Shown piece by piece: positions 34,001 to 43,710 of a DNA stretch of 64,000 nt. Each line of letters starts with the position of its first letter. Position 1 is the first letter of the stretch. A model generated the notes under the pieces. The model had not been told where the DNA came from. It did not search any database and saw only the letters and a list, made by a program, of their open reading frames with translations. This stretch comes from Candidatus Electrothrix rattekaaiensis (lineage in GTDB: Bacteria > Desulfobacterota > Desulfobulbia > Desulfobulbales > Desulfobulbaceae), in NCBI GenBank assembly GCA_032595675.1, contig JAVQMD010000001.1, forward strand, positions 2,627,435 to 2,691,434, given 5' to 3'. Both the position numbers and the translations under genes were made by a program.

Positions 34001-37000
34001 CGGAGGTTGCCTGCTGCATCGTACTCAAACGTGCTGCTGACATTGGTTTGTTGATCAGGAGTAACAGCGGGCTGATAATTCCTGATCACCTCGCTGCGAC
34101 GATCCAGTTCATTATAGGCAAAGGCGGTGACAATACCCATCGGGTCAATGACCTGAGTCAACTTGCCGTTGCCATTATAGGCCAGGGTTCTGCTATGCGC
34201 TTCCGGGTTGGTAACGGACTGGAGGCGATTGGTCGGGGTATAGGCATAGCTGGTTGCATAGCCGCGCGGATTGAGCACGGAGAGCAGGTTGCCCATAGGA
34301 TCGTAGGAGTATTCCCATTCATAACCTTCAGCGTCCTGCTTTGTCCGAAGCCGGTTCTGGAGATCGTACTCAGCCTTGAAGGCGTATCCTTCCGGGTCAG
34401 TGACCGAGAGCCGGTTGCCCAGCAGGTCATAAGTAAAGGCGGTGGTCACATTGGTGTCCGCATCTTCACCGGCTCCGGGCAGGTAGTTGCGGGTTATGGT
34501 CAGGGGACGACCGAGCGCGTCGTAGTCCACATGCTTGACCCTATTTTCGGGATCAGTTGCGTCGGTGATTAGGCCTAGGGCGTTGTACTCAAAGCCCTGA
34601 TGATAACCCAGCGGGCCGCTGACATCCGTGACACGGAGCATGTTGTCGTAGAGATAGCTCCAGGCCCGGCCTTCGGCATCGGTCCGAGCAATGCGCTCGT
34701 TCATCAGGCCGTAGGCAAAGGAAGAGGTGAAACCGAGCTGGTTGGTGACCGCAGCAATGCTGTCCGAAGCGGTCCAAGCGTACTTAATCGCTCCGCCGTT
34801 GGGGTCAAGGGAGGTAATCAGGTTGTTGTCGGCATCGTACTCATAGCCGATGTGAAAGCCCAGCGGGCCGTCCACGGCAATGAGGTTGGAGTTGTTGTCA
34901 TAAGTATACGAGTAGGAGTTGCCCAGCGGCTTGGTCTTGCCGATGATCCGGCCCAGATCATCATGGTTGAAGGCGGTTGCTGCATCCTCCGGGTCGGTAA
35001 CGCTTATCAGGTCGCCTTTTGCATTGTATACGTTGCTGGTGGTGTTGCCGCGCAGGTCGGTCATTGCCAACGGCAGACCGTGCTCGTCATAGCTTATGGA
35101 GCCGCAGTCGCCCAGGGGGAGACAGAAGGCGGTCAGGTTGCCGTTGTCATCGTAATCAAAGGTGAAACTCCGTTCGCGGCTTTCATCTATTTTTTCCGTG
35201 GTCGCGGTCACCAGATTACGGAGGTTATAATCCCATTCCTTATGCAGCCCCAGAGGACCGTCCACGGTCAGCCTGTTTCCCCGTGCATCATAGGTGTGAC
35301 GATACTCGCCGCCAGCAGGATCTTTATAATAGGTTTTGTTGTTATGCTCATCATAGGCAAACTGTTCAATGCTACCGTCCGGGTGAACAACTTCCCTTTG
35401 CCGCCCGTCATCGTCATGCTTCTGCACAGTAGCATTGCCATAGCTATCCGTGATAGTGGTGGCTTCTGCGGCGTCTTCACCCTGATAGGCAAAAGAGTAG
35501 CGTTCGCTTTCTCCGACGATCTGTTCAGAGACGCGGTAGCGATCATCATAGCTCATCCGCACCGAAGGGTGGTCGAGCGGACTGACGATCTCAGTCAACT
35601 GCTTTTTCTCGTTATAGCGGTATTGGGTGCGGTTGCCTTCGCCGTCAGTCATGGCGACCAACAAATCTTCCTCGTATTCGTAGGAAAGCTTGATATTTTC
35701 CGGCAAAGCAATCTCGGTGATATGTCCGTCCGCATCATGACTGAAGGTAATGGAGCGGTTGCCGTCGCTGATTTCTGTCAGCAGGCCGCTGGAATAGGTA
35801 TAGGTGACGGTATTGCCGTTTCGATCCTCGATTTCCTTTAGATTGCCATCAGCAGCAAACCGCCATGTTTCCAGACTGTGCTTCCGTTCAAGCACGAACT
35901 CTTCACCTTCCTGGGTCAGGGTATCGAAGTTGTCTGGCGTTGAGGGTTCATAGCCAAAATCGTTTTTCTCAAAATCCTGAGCATGACCGTCCGGGAAACG
36001 GATTTGGATACCTTCATAGAGAGGAGCATAGTCCTGTACCAAGAGAAAGACATCCAGGTTGGAAGCCCAACCGGTACCGAAATACTGGGCCGGGCCGGTG
36101 ATCTTTTCCCGACCTTCTTCAGTGTATTCGTAGATGGAGGCGGCATCGCCCAAGGCTGCGCCCGAGTTATAGGCTCTCCTTATTAATAAATCCGCACCGC
36201 CCACCCCGGCAACAGCAGCATCAGCAAACATCTCGGCAAAATTTCCGATATAAGTGGTGACTGGATCAGCATCACAGGCCAGAAATTTATCACAATTGCT
36301 CTGTCGGTAGGTGCCTTGAAAATAAGGCACCCAAGCTCCATCCTTGAAAATAAATGCTGTGTCATGACAACCGTTGCTAGCTGTCACCACGAATTCGTCA
36401 TCTCCGGTCAAATGGCCCCAGCCAGCATGATCCCATCCAGCTATACCGTAACCGCCGGATCGAAGTTCGGTCATCTCATAATCTTTACCGTTTATCCTCG
36501 CTGAAAGGGTAACGTCTTTCCCCCCGGTATCCGGCACTTCAGCACTGATATTTATTCTATTGCCTAGAAGGAAATTACGGCTCATGCGAATATGTTCAAG
36601 CTTTGGTGCTGTAACCTTGGCGCAAGGGTCTACAGTGAACTCCGTATACAATCGCTCCCACCCGGCAGGGACAGGCAACGCCTCGCCCTCATCCGTATAA
36701 ATGTCAAACTCAACCTTATAGGTATTCCCTTCCATAGGGACAGCCTTAACATTGGCCGTAACAAAACCGCTTGCTCCGGCTGCGAGACTGAAGGTCTGAT
36801 GGTCGGTACCACCATAGTTCGCAGTAGAACTGGATGGGTTTGCAGAATAAAAGCCGAGATGATAACCCTCTGCATCACAGTCCGAGGTATTTTTTATCTT
36901 CCAGGTAAAGTCAACCGCCTGGCCTGGTTCCAGCGGATCAGGCTGGTAGCCGTCTTCAATAAAAATAAAACTGGGAGTACACTCTTTAGGAGGCTCAGGG

Positions 37001-38934
37001 TCGTCGCCGGTAACCGTGAACTCGCTGAAAAGAGTCAGCCCACCGGAGGAACTGGACAACAATTCGTCTTCATTGGTATAAATATCAAATTCGACCCGAT
37101 ACTCACCCTCTTCTTCCGGGGTATTCCTGATATTGGCTTGAACAAAGTCACTTTCATTCGCCTTGATAGTAAACGAAGGGTGATCTGTACCACCGTAGTC
37201 GGCATTTTTTCCGTCAGGGTCGGCAGAGTTAAAGCCAAGATGGTAGCCTACTGCATCACAATCTGAAATGTTCTTGATTTTCCAGGTCAGATCAACATCT
37301 ATGCCCGGTGCTACCTCATCGGGCTGATTACCGTCTTGGACAAATTCAAAACGGGCCGTGCAGTCTGAGGGAGGAATGTCCTCAACCGTAAATTTAAAAT
37401 AATCAGACCATTTCCCTGAGGCATCGTCACGAACCTTCCAGTAATAGGTCTTGCCAAATGCCACAGTGAGATCTGATCCGACCTGATAACTTGCAGAATT
37501 CATCGTCGTTGTCTGGCAGCTACCATCTGTACAGGATCTCCCGTCGTCACTCAGGCCACTGAACGAGCTGTTTTCACTCAGGACAACACGATATACGGTT
37601 GCACCGGTAACAGACTTCCAATCAAGGGTCGGGGTTGTGCTATCAATTGATGCGTTATTTGAAGGGGAGATAAGGGTGGTGGGGTCTACAGGAGGGGCTG
37701 TGACTGTAAAGTCTGCATGTAGTCCTCCTAATGGCAAATCATTGAGTTGGATGCCATTGGATGTAAAGAAATCATAGTAAACCTGAAAAAAGGTACCGAC
37801 CTCATCAGGTGCAGCCACCATAGTTGCTTCTATAGTTTTTGTTTCTCCAGAATTGATGGTAAAAGGAGGGTGATTTTCACCTCCAAAATCAGCATTGGAG
37901 CTGCCTGAAACCGCTGGAATAGAACCATCAAAACCTAAGTGATGATTTATCATATTACAGTCAGAAACATTTTTTACTTTCCAACTAAAAGTTACTGATG
38001 TGCCTGCTGGAACAGAAGTAGGTATATTAACATCCTCACGCCAGACAATCTTGGGACAAGGCTCGTCCGAGGCAACGATCATATCAGATATACTAGATAA
38101 CTCTTCAGAGGCAGTAACAACCACCTGCTCATCCGCACTTTGCCCCTGCACCTCCCCAACATCGTTACTATCCGCTTCAACAGCAACAACAGAAGCAGAC
38201 GACGCGGAACTACTCGTAGCAATAACCGGAGCAACACTAACGGCATCAACCGAAGAACTATCAACAACCTCATCCCCGGTATCCCCAGCAGCGACATCGC
38301 TTGCATCACTGGCTCTGCTTACATCACTGGTCCTCCGTATCCCAATCCGTCGCGAAGCAGCAACATCCTCAGCAGGATCTGCCTGTTCAACCACCTCAAC
38401 CCCGTAATCCGCCGCAACTTCCTCAACCGCCGCAATCAAGGTCTGAACGGTCTCAGGATCGACAGAACTCTCCTGATAATCCGTATACAGATCAATATCA
38501 TCAGGCACGGCATACCGGGAACGAACCTCAGCCTCTGCCTCAGCCAGACTACTACCCTGATACACCTCGCTCTGCACAGCCGTGGAGACCGGCGAGACAA
38601 ATTCATGCTTCCCTGCCGGAGCTGACAGGGCAATCACGGGAGGCTCCGTCTTTTGGGTCGGCTCGACCACCACGGGAAATTCCCCCAAGCTCTTCGCTGG
38701 AATAACGACCGAGTAGGTGCCGTCAGCATTGGTGCGAGCAGATGGTTCGTCCGCATCACATGTTCCGTTGCCGGAGATATCGAGACAGACCATCATGCCC
38801 GCAGGAAAACTGCGGTCAACTTGGCCTATGAGCTCCACCTTGATGTTGTCTTCAGAACAACCGATCAAGGCACAGGAAATAATGAGAAGGGGCAGGAACA
38901 AGGAACGAAGTGCTCGGATGACGGGCAACGACAT
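31033..38934 (-). CDS. Rhs/YD-repeat lipoprotein with papain-like C-terminal toxin candidate
   Basis: A 2633-residue protein. The signal peptide ends in lipobox LIGC (Cys26), so it is membrane-anchored. Residues 190-290 are low-complexity Ala/Ser/Val/Asp. Three copies of an Ig-like unit start near 293, 526 and 652 (WKVKNVSDCxxxxHHLGF type), with an Fn3-like domain near 415-520. YD repeats run from about 1000 to 2270. The Rhs core end (TGKEFDENTGLVWFGSRHYEPETGVWMGQD, YVGNNPVSYSDWYGFW) ends at about 2340. The last 293 residues (31036-31914) are AT-rich and unrelated. Cys2458 in TNCFSTALQF and His2583 in SIHYATFLF followed by FSKTGVGGQYEI suggest a papain/NlpC-like fold (inference). No immunity gene is evident downstream. 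Confidence 0.88.
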   Translation of the reverse strand: MSLPVIRALRSLFLPLLIISCALIGCSEDNIKVELIGQVDRSFPAGMMVCLDISGNGTCDADEPSARTNADGTYSVVIPAKSLGEFPVVVEPTQKTEPPVIALSAPAGKHEFVSPVSTAVQSEVYQGSSLAEAEAEVRSRYAVPDDIDLYTDYQESSVDPETVQTLIAAVEEVAADYGVEVVEQADPAEDVAASRRIGIRRTSDVSRASDASDVAAGDTGDEVVDSSSVDAVSVAPVIATSSSASSASVVAVEADSNDVGEVQGQSADEQVVVTASEELSSISDMIVASDEPCPKIVWREDVNIPTSVPAGTSVTFSWKVKNVSDCNMINHHLGFDGSIPAVSGSSNADFGGENHPPFTINSGETKTIEATMVAAPDEVGTFFQVYYDFFTSNGIQLNDLPLGGLHADFTVTAPPVDPTTLISPSNNASIDSTTPTLDWKSVTGATVYRVVLSENSSFSGLSDDGRSCTDGSCQTTTMNSASYQVGSDLTVAFGKTYYWKVRDDASGKWSDYFKFTVEDIPPSDCTARFEFVQDGNQPDEVAPGIDVDLTWKIKNISDCDAVGYHLGFNSADPDGKNADYGGTDHPSFTIKANESDFVQANIRNTPEEEGEYRVEFDIYTNEDELLSSSSGGLTLFSEFTVTGDDPEPPKECTPSFIFIEDGYQPDPLEPGQAVDFTWKIKNTSDCDAEGYHLGFYSANPSSSTANYGGTDHQTFSLAAGASGFVTANVKAVPMEGNTYKVEFDIYTDEGEALPVPAGWERLYTEFTVDPCAKVTAPKLEHIRMSRNFLLGNRINISAEVPDTGGKDVTLSARINGKDYEMTELRSGGYGIAGWDHAGWGHLTGDDEFVVTASNGCHDTAFIFKDGAWVPYFQGTYRQSNCDKFLACDADPVTTYIGNFAEMFADAAVAGVGGADLLIRRAYNSGAALGDAASIYEYTEEGREKITGPAQYFGTGWASNLDVFLLVQDYAPLYEGIQIRFPDGHAQDFEKNDFGYEPSTPDNFDTLTQEGEEFVLERKHSLETWRFAADGNLKEIEDRNGNTVTYTYSSGLLTEISDGNRSITFSHDADGHITEIALPENIKLSYEYEEDLLVAMTDGEGNRTQYRYNEKKQLTEIVSPLDHPSVRMSYDDRYRVSEQIVGESERYSFAYQGEDAAEATTITDSYGNATVQKHDDDGRQREVVHPDGSIEQFAYDEHNNKTYYKDPAGGEYRHTYDARGNRLTVDGPLGLHKEWDYNLRNLVTATTEKIDESRERSFTFDYDDNGNLTAFCLPLGDCGSISYDEHGLPLAMTDLRGNTTSNVYNAKGDLISVTDPEDAATAFNHDDLGRIIGKTKPLGNSYSYTYDNNSNLIAVDGPLGFHIGYEYDADNNLITSLDPNGGAIKYAWTASDSIAAVTNQLGFTSSFAYGLMNERIARTDAEGRAWSYLYDNMLRVTDVSGPLGYHQGFEYNALGLITDATDPENRVKHVDYDALGRPLTITRNYLPGAGEDADTNVTTAFTYDLLGNRLSVTDPEGYAFKAEYDLQNRLRTKQDAEGYEWEYSYDPMGNLLSVLNPRGYATSYAYTPTNRLQSVTNPEAHSRTLAYNGNGKLTQVIDPMGIVTAFAYNELDRRSEVIRNYQPAVTPDQQTNVSSTFEYDAAGNLRFVTNPLKHQAEIRYDAAHRRSEMIDFEGGTTVFAYDKVNNLLQVTDAEGNATSYSVDELDRLIAVTNAENETTGYTYDLVGNRTKLIEADDTVTLYEFDGVYRLNRVHENYRPGVDPGNDVNVLTAYSYDRRGLLTGIVNANGAETLFEHNGVGKLIKEIDPLNKVWEYAYDGNRNRISRKDGKGELTEYAFYPDDMLEQISYADASTVAYQYDANNNRIGMNDKLGETSWAFDPLNRVTEQNDPFDRVLGYQYDAASNRIGTTYPDGNQVGYEYSPNNWLQRMTDPAGQAIEYSRDQVGNLTRIVNPNQTETTVAYDKVYRTLERINRQVTNGGKTNSGFKYSYNEVGHITETVKEYGWRKPSVVTDAYEYDGLHRLAYMNMSPIKNNGGTVETAYSYDPVGNRLSWESNDDLQTNTPFDGFYRSYEYNAANQMLAMENAADKKNDDFAYEYRFDANGNRINRQLIDRNGPQYGVDYSYDPENRLVLAQDYQIVGGSKKEADHRIDRAFTTLEYDGGGRRLVQHYDPKQGGNGVDKRDEYVFDGLDPVAEYDMLNGQRTDYYRGAGNHLALMHQYKGGTQGQMYWYHYNNKGDVVGLTKHNGNSHHNYRYDPYGAVLPENGNFTDPHNHYTLTGKEFDENTGLVWFGSRHYEPETGVWMGQDSYRGRLSSPGSLHRFGYVGNNPVSYSDWYGFWKLKSYKGGLVAVAEDGDDVDDLASKLTGNADNAKYIYQKTNTFAGKVNRLEEKLKSYSPENREFIEKKYSAVLSEIRKFHTADSSTEIKEGYQFVIPGITDELTFINDRLKLHNNTNCFSTALQFSIKEEDCDNELKKQLFNFIEKGDIGVINESLFGDNHMRHPDLIMTFFMKKLGKDENYSFGDLFRYSISEENIESVAEATRRKIIEAEDSESEPSIDDVKDFLCSFGVYYDKLDDYSIHYATFLFESNDGEKYLFSKTGVGGQYEIVTERELLKKQPHYGTRSGRYRVK

Positions 38935-39537
38935 AATCTTTTCTCCGGTAAGAGGGAGGCGTAATATGTTTCAATCTGAACTGATTGGATTTGACAACCA
39001 TGCTGTTTACAACAATACTACCAAACCCCACAAGCAAAAAATATGCCGTTATTTTAACAATCTAACAGGGATTTCAATTAACACTTTGACATTAAACGAT
39101 TAAATACTTTAAACTCAAGGTCAACTTTTTTTATCTTCTACTTTTTTCGGTGACTTTTTACACACTCCCTTCTTGAGCAACTGAGTATTTATGATGCAAC
39201 CAGAAGGCAAGATTGCAAGGACAGACCCTTGTTTTACAAGATTATCGTTGCCGTAAGGGCAATTCATGAATTACCCTTACGTATTATACGGACAAACCAC
39301 AGGGTTTACTCCTACAACACCCAGAGCATAAGGGGCAAGGTCTTTCTTGTTGCACCTCTAAAAGGGTACAAGATGATAGGAATAGATTGTATATCACTCC
39401 AGAAATACACCTCATTTTCAAGGCAAAGCCTCCCGGTGAATAAATGTTTGAAAAGAAACCCTGATTATGGGATGATAGAAAAAATTAATTCACGCAGACT
39501 CTCTCTGCTTTATGCAGATAAAACAACGTAGTTCCAG
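38935..39537. other. Upstream region of the Rhs gene, no gene seen
   Basis: About 600 bp, AT-rich near 39000-39120. I find no credible coding frame; a 100-codon frame at 39229-39531 spans a palindromic repeat and lacks a ribosome site. A weak minus-strand promoter (TTGACC near 39120) could serve the Rhs gene. A palindromic repeat lies at 39253-39280. Confidence 0.45.
39253..39280. repeat. GC/AT-variant palindromic repeat, short form
   Basis: A 28-bp palindrome starting GTAAGGGCAATTCATGAATT and ending ACCCTTAC. The outer GTAAGGG/CCCTTAC arms are those of the TA-island hairpins, but the centre is AATTCATGAATT instead of GGTTCGCGAACC, and it is still self-complementary. Confidence 0.65.
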
Positions 39538-39879
39538 ATGCCTCCACGTAAAAAAACACCTGCTGCCGCGCAAAAAGCACCGGTCAGACATTTTACCTTT
39601 CACCTCACCCTGAGCGGTGTCGCCGGGATAGCTCTGGCCACCTTCTGCCTCTTTCTCTGGATGTTTTTTCTTGGGATGTGGGCTGGCAGGACAATTATCT
39701 CCCCCTGCCCCTCTGCTCCGCTTGAAAAACAAGCACAGCTGGAAACAACATTAACCGTTACAGATACCTACACCGACACCTATACCGATACAACGGATTC
39801 CTCTGCGATATGCGTCCAACCCAGAGAACGAAAAAAACGCATCTCGCCCCATGAGCCTTCCATATATCAGGGCCCCTGA
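39538..39879 (+). CDS. Small membrane protein resembling the N-terminus of SPOR-domain proteins
   Basis: 113 residues: a basic start (MPPRKKTPAAAQKAPVRHFTF), one long transmembrane helix (LSGVAGIALATFCLFLWMFFLGMWAGRTII, about residues 25-54) and a short tail with the repeat TDTYTDTYTDTTD. The FLWMFFLGxWxGR motif is common at the start of SPOR-domain cell-division proteins in related bacteria, but the SPOR domain itself is missing. It may be a truncated relic. There is no strong ribosome site. Confidence 0.5.
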   Translation: MPPRKKTPAAAQKAPVRHFTFHLTLSGVAGIALATFCLFLWMFFLGMWAGRTIISPCPSAPLEKQAQLETTLTVTDTYTDTYTDTTDSSAICVQPRERKKRISPHEPSIYQGP

Positions 39880-40103
39880 CCTCAAACCAAGCTATCAATC
39901 TGATATTATATATAAACAATTTGCACCCTTGACCAAAGAACGGTAAAGGAGTACGTTGAAAAAATTTTGAATAATTTGAGAGAAGATAAAAATACCCTTC
40001 ACCCACCCGTTGGAGTGGGGGAATAAACCTGAGGAATAAAACTGAAAACTTCGTCATGAAGAACAGTACAACAAATTGCAGCTGCAAGAGCACCTCAAGC
40101 CTG

Positions 40104-40568
40104 ATGAAAATCCCTATCCGCCCGGCCAGGATGAGCGATGTCAAGGAAATCCACAGGCTCTTACAGCAGTTTGCCAATAAAGGCTTGCTCTTAGGTCGAT
40201 CCATCAGTTCGCTCTATGACCAATTACGCGACTTTGTTGTCTTTGACGATAACGGCATTCAGGGTGTCTGCTCCCTCCATATCTGCTGGGAAAACCTAGC
40301 AGAGATACGATCGCTGGCTGTCGCAAATCAGCACCAGGGCAAGGGCATCGGCAGGCAGTTGGTACATTCCTGCCTTGACGAAGCTCGAAGCCTTGAGATC
40401 GGTCGAGTTTTCACCCTGACATATCAAGCGGCTTTTTTCAGAAAGCTCGACTTTACTGATATAGAAAAAAATGACCTGCCCCATAAAATATGGAGCGACT
40501 GTCTCCAATGCCCGAAATTCCCTGACTGTGATGAAGAGGCACTGGTCTGGACAGCAGAGGAGAGGTAG
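40104..40568 (+). CDS. GNAT N-acetyltransferase, N-acetylglutamate-synthase-like
   Basis: A GNAT-fold acetyltransferase of about 154 residues. Acetyl-CoA-binding motif A is visible as EIRSLAVANQHQGKGIGRQLVHSCLDEAR. The C-terminal LPHKIWSDCLQCPKFPDCDEEAL, with its Cys pair, is characteristic of short stand-alone N-acetylglutamate synthases (first step of arginine synthesis). The start is uncertain: ATG at 40104 fits the family, and 40056 is possible. The TAG stop falls inside the first bases of a palindromic repeat. Confidence 0.8.
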   Translation: MKIPIRPARMSDVKEIHRLLQQFANKGLLLGRSISSLYDQLRDFVVFDDNGIQGVCSLHICWENLAEIRSLAVANQHQGKGIGRQLVHSCLDEARSLEIGRVFTLTYQAAFFRKLDFTDIEKNDLPHKIWSDCLQCPKFPDCDEEALVWTAEER

Positions 40569-40629
40569 GGGCAGGCCCCTGTGCCTGCCCGTTGAGTTCA
40601 AAAGGGCGAACACGGGGATTCGCCCCTAC
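40565..40629. repeat. Two-hairpin piece of the composite repeat
   Basis: GTAGGGGCAGGCCCCTGTGC and a second hairpin GGGCGAACACGGGGATTCGC, ending CCCCTAC, are joined by a short spacer. This is the same pair of hairpins as in the TA-island repeats. Its first bases supply the stop codon of the GNAT gene. Confidence 0.7.
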
Positions 40630-40726
40630 AGCACACCCTAAAAACACGGGTCATTGATATGTATCAGTATTGACCCTCAAAAAAGAAGACAAAGAGAACC
40701 TCTGGTTCTGCTTGCGGAGAGATGGA

Positions 40727-43282
40727 ATGATAGGCAAAACGTTAACCAAAGTATTTGGCAGCAAAAATGATCGCGAGATCAAGGCACTGCGCAAGGTGGT
40801 CGAGCAGATCAATGCGCTGGAACCCACTGTGGAGCCGCTCAGCGATATGCAGTTGCAAGAAAAAACCACGGAATTCAAAAAACGTTATGCAGACGGGGAA
40901 TCCTTAGATGATCTCCTGCCCGAGGCCTTTGCTGTCTGCCGAGAGGCGGCAAAGCGGGTTCTGGGCGAACGACATTATGATGTCCAGCTCATCGGCGGCC
41001 TTGTCCTGCATCAAGGCAAGATTGCTGAAATGAAAACCGGTGAGGGTAAAACCCTGACCTCCACTGCCCCGGTCTATCTCAACGCCCTGAGCGGCAAGGG
41101 CGTACACGTGGTCACGGTCAACGATTACCTCGCCAGCCGCGATGTGGAATGGATGGGTAAGCTCTACAACTTTCTTGGCCTGACCACCGGAGCCATTGTC
41201 CATGACATGGACGATGCCTCACGTCGGGAAGCCTATGCTGCTGATGTCACCTACGGGACCAATAATGAGTTCGGCTTTGACTATCTGCGCGATAATATGA
41301 AATTCAGCACAGAGGATTTCTGCCAGCGCGGTTTCAATTTCACCATTGTCGACGAGGTGGACTCCATCCTGATTGACGAGGCCCGTACCCCGCTGATCAT
41401 CTCTGGTCCAGCAGACATGTCCACAGACATGTACCTCAAGGTTGACCGGATCATGAAAAATTTCAAAGAGGATGAGCATTACACCAAGGATGAAAAGGCC
41501 CGGCAGGCCCTGCTCACCGATGAGGGCGTCATTCTCGGTGAAGAGTTGTTGGGCGTGGATAATCTCTATGACCCGAGCAGTATCAATCAGCTCCATCATA
41601 TCAATCAGGCCCTCAAGGCCCATGTCCTGTTTCAGCGGGATGTAGATTATATTGTTAAGAACGGTGAGGTGGTCATTGTTGATGAATTCACCGGCCGGAC
41701 TATGGAGGGACGTCGGTATTCGGATGGGCTGCATCAGGCCCTGGAAGCCAAGGAAGGTGTCAAGATTGAGAAAGAAAATCAAACCTTGGCCTCCATCACC
41801 TTTCAGAATTATTTCCGGATGTACAACAAGCTGGCCGGCATGACCGGGACAGCAGACACCGAAGCACCTGAATTTAAAAAGATCTATGACCTGGACGTCG
41901 TCATTATCCCCACCAATCGGGATATGGCACGGAAAGATTATGCAGATGTTATTTATAAAAATCAGGCCGCCAAATACCGGGCCATTGTCCGGGAAATCAA
42001 AGAACTGCACGAAAAAGGCCAACCCGTGCTGGTGGGCACGATTTCCATTGATGTCTCGGAAAAAATTTCCAGAATGCTCAAAAAAGAGCGGGTTCCCCAC
42101 GAGGTGCTGAATGCCAAGCACCATGAACGAGAGGCGGAAATCATCGCTGATGCCGGGCAAAAGGGCAAAATCACCATTGCCACCAATATGGCCGGACGCG
42201 GGACAGACATCAAGCTGGGGGAAGGGGTGTGCGAGGCAGGCGGCCTTCACATTCTCGGAACCAGTCGCCATGAATCCCGCCGTATCGACAACCAGCTACG
42301 CGGTCGCTCTGGTCGCCAGGGGGATCCGGGTTCCTCACGCTTCTTCCTTTCTCTGGAAGACGACCTGTTGCGTATCTTTGGCTCTGGAAAATTAGGCACG
42401 ATCATGGACAAACTGGGCATGGAAGAGGATGAGCCTATTGAGCACTCCATGATCTCCAAGGCTATCGAGAACGCCCAGCGCAAGGTGGAAGGCCATAACT
42501 TTGATATTCGTAAGCATCTCCTGGAATATGATGATGTTATGAACAAACAGCGTGAGGTCATCTACACCCAACGCCGGAACGTTCTGGAAAGCGAAGATGT
42601 TCGCGAGATCATCGAAGATATGATCCAGGATCTGGTGGACAGTCTTGTTGATGAGACAGCGCAGGATCGCAAACACCCTGAAGACTGGGAATGGGATGCC
42701 CTCAACGACCGGGCGGAGGAGTTGTTCAATATCAAACCGGGCTGGATGGATGCAGACCCCAGCGAAATGGATACCGACTCCTTGCGAAAAAAATTGCAGG
42801 CAGCGGTTGATCAAGCCTATAAGGCGCAGGATGAACGTAACCGGTCTGATCAAATGCGCCAGATTGAGCGCATGATCCTTCTCCAGATGGTGGACACCCT
42901 ATGGAAGGAGCATCTGCTCAATATGGATCATCTCAAAGAAGGGATTGGTCTGCGTGGCTACGGCCAGAAGAATCCGCTGGATGAATATAAGAAAGAAGGC
43001 TATGAGCTTTTCCTGTCCATGATTGAGACGGTTAAAGAACAGACTATCACCACCCTGATGCATGTCCGAATTCTCCAGAGCGATGAAGTGGATCGCTTTG
43101 AAGAGGAGCAACGGCGCAAACAGGAAGAAGAGCTGGAACAGGCTAGGCTTTCCTCGGCCTCAACCGGTTCTGATGCGGGCCCAAAAACGGTCCGTCGTGA
43201 TACGGACAAGGTCGGTCGTAACGCCCTCTGTCCTTGCGGCTCCGGGCAGAAATATAAAAAATGCTGCGGCAGGTTGAGTTAA
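40727..43282 (+). CDS. secA: Preprotein translocase ATPase SecA
   Basis: Motor of Sec-dependent protein export. The start at ATG 40727 ([23 protein letters not shown]) follows GGAGA and matches the family; an upstream in-frame codon at 40670 adds 19 unconserved residues. Walker A MKTGEGKT, Walker [18 protein letters not shown], the second ATPase half ([24 protein letters not shown]) and the C-terminal SEC-C zinc motif [14 protein letters not shown] are all intact. At 851 residues it is full length. Confidence 0.97.
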   Translation: MIGKTLTKVFGSKNDREIKALRKVVEQINALEPTVEPLSDMQLQEKTTEFKKRYADGESLDDLLPEAFAVCREAAKRVLGERHYDVQLIGGLVLHQGKIAEMKTGEGKTLTSTAPVYLNALSGKGVHVVTVNDYLASRDVEWMGKLYNFLGLTTGAIVHDMDDASRREAYAADVTYGTNNEFGFDYLRDNMKFSTEDFCQRGFNFTIVDEVDSILIDEARTPLIISGPADMSTDMYLKVDRIMKNFKEDEHYTKDEKARQALLTDEGVILGEELLGVDNLYDPSSINQLHHINQALKAHVLFQRDVDYIVKNGEVVIVDEFTGRTMEGRRYSDGLHQALEAKEGVKIEKENQTLASITFQNYFRMYNKLAGMTGTADTEAPEFKKIYDLDVVIIPTNRDMARKDYADVIYKNQAAKYRAIVREIKELHEKGQPVLVGTISIDVSEKISRMLKKERVPHEVLNAKHHEREAEIIADAGQKGKITIATNMAGRGTDIKLGEGVCEAGGLHILGTSRHESRRIDNQLRGRSGRQGDPGSSRFFLSLEDDLLRIFGSGKLGTIMDKLGMEEDEPIEHSMISKAIENAQRKVEGHNFDIRKHLLEYDDVMNKQREVIYTQRRNVLESEDVREIIEDMIQDLVDSLVDETAQDRKHPEDWEWDALNDRAEELFNIKPGWMDADPSEMDTDSLRKKLQAAVDQAYKAQDERNRSDQMRQIERMILLQMVDTLWKEHLLNMDHLKEGIGLRGYGQKNPLDEYKKEGYELFLSMIETVKEQTITTLMHVRILQSDEVDRFEEEQRRKQEEELEQARLSSASTGSDAGPKTVRRDTDKVGRNALCPCGSGQKYKKCCGRLS

Positions 43283-43286
43283 GCAG

Positions 43287-43652
43287 GTGCAGGCCCCAAC
43301 TTCCAAAAAAGATTCCAGGAAAGCAACCGGACGTTCCGGTGAGGATCTTGCTGCGCAACACTTGGAGCAACAGGGCTATACCATTCTGGAACGCAATTAC
43401 CGCTTACGGATAGGCGAGGTTGATATTATCGCCCGTGATGATGAATACCTCGTCTTTATTGAGGTGAAAACTCGACGCTGCAGAAGGTTCGGCAGCCCTT
43501 TCGAGGCCGTGGATGCCCGTAAGCAGCAGCAAATCGTTAAAATTGCTTCCGCCTATCTTCAAGGGAAGGAGCTTCCTGTTCGTTTTGATGTGGTTGCTGT
43601 TCACCTGAACGAGCAGGATGTCCGCATTGAGGTCCTAAAAAATGCCTTTTAG
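43287..43652 (+). CDS. yraN: YraN family (UPF0102) endonuclease-like protein
   Basis: A 121-residue predicted nuclease-fold protein. The Holliday-resolvase-like pattern is clear: GRSGEDLAAQHLEQQGYTILERNYR, GEVDIIARDDEYLVFIEVKTRR (the E...D...ExK triad) and ARKQQQIVKIASAYL. It starts with GTG four bases after secA, implying co-transcription. The biological role of the family is not settled. Confidence 0.92.
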   Translation: MQAPTSKKDSRKATGRSGEDLAAQHLEQQGYTILERNYRLRIGEVDIIARDDEYLVFIEVKTRRCRRFGSPFEAVDARKQQQIVKIASAYLQGKELPVRFDVVAVHLNEQDVRIEVLKNAF

Positions 43653-43710
43653 GTGTGCATGATGGTGCTGGAGACATGCGTCATAAAGATAAAGGCAGCT
43701 CCAGAACAGG

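Noticed and set aside
32872..34572. Long open frame (566 codons) on the plus strand, antisense to the Rhs gene, plus several others up to 38.7 kb
   Set aside because: It mirrors the YD-repeat codon pattern of the Rhs gene, is repetitive (many Ile/Val/Gly), lacks a ribosome site and matches no family; it is a shadow of the repeats.
39229..39531. 100-codon plus-strand frame upstream of the SPOR-like gene
   Set aside because: It begins next to a palindromic repeat, has no ribosome site and shows no protein-like pattern.
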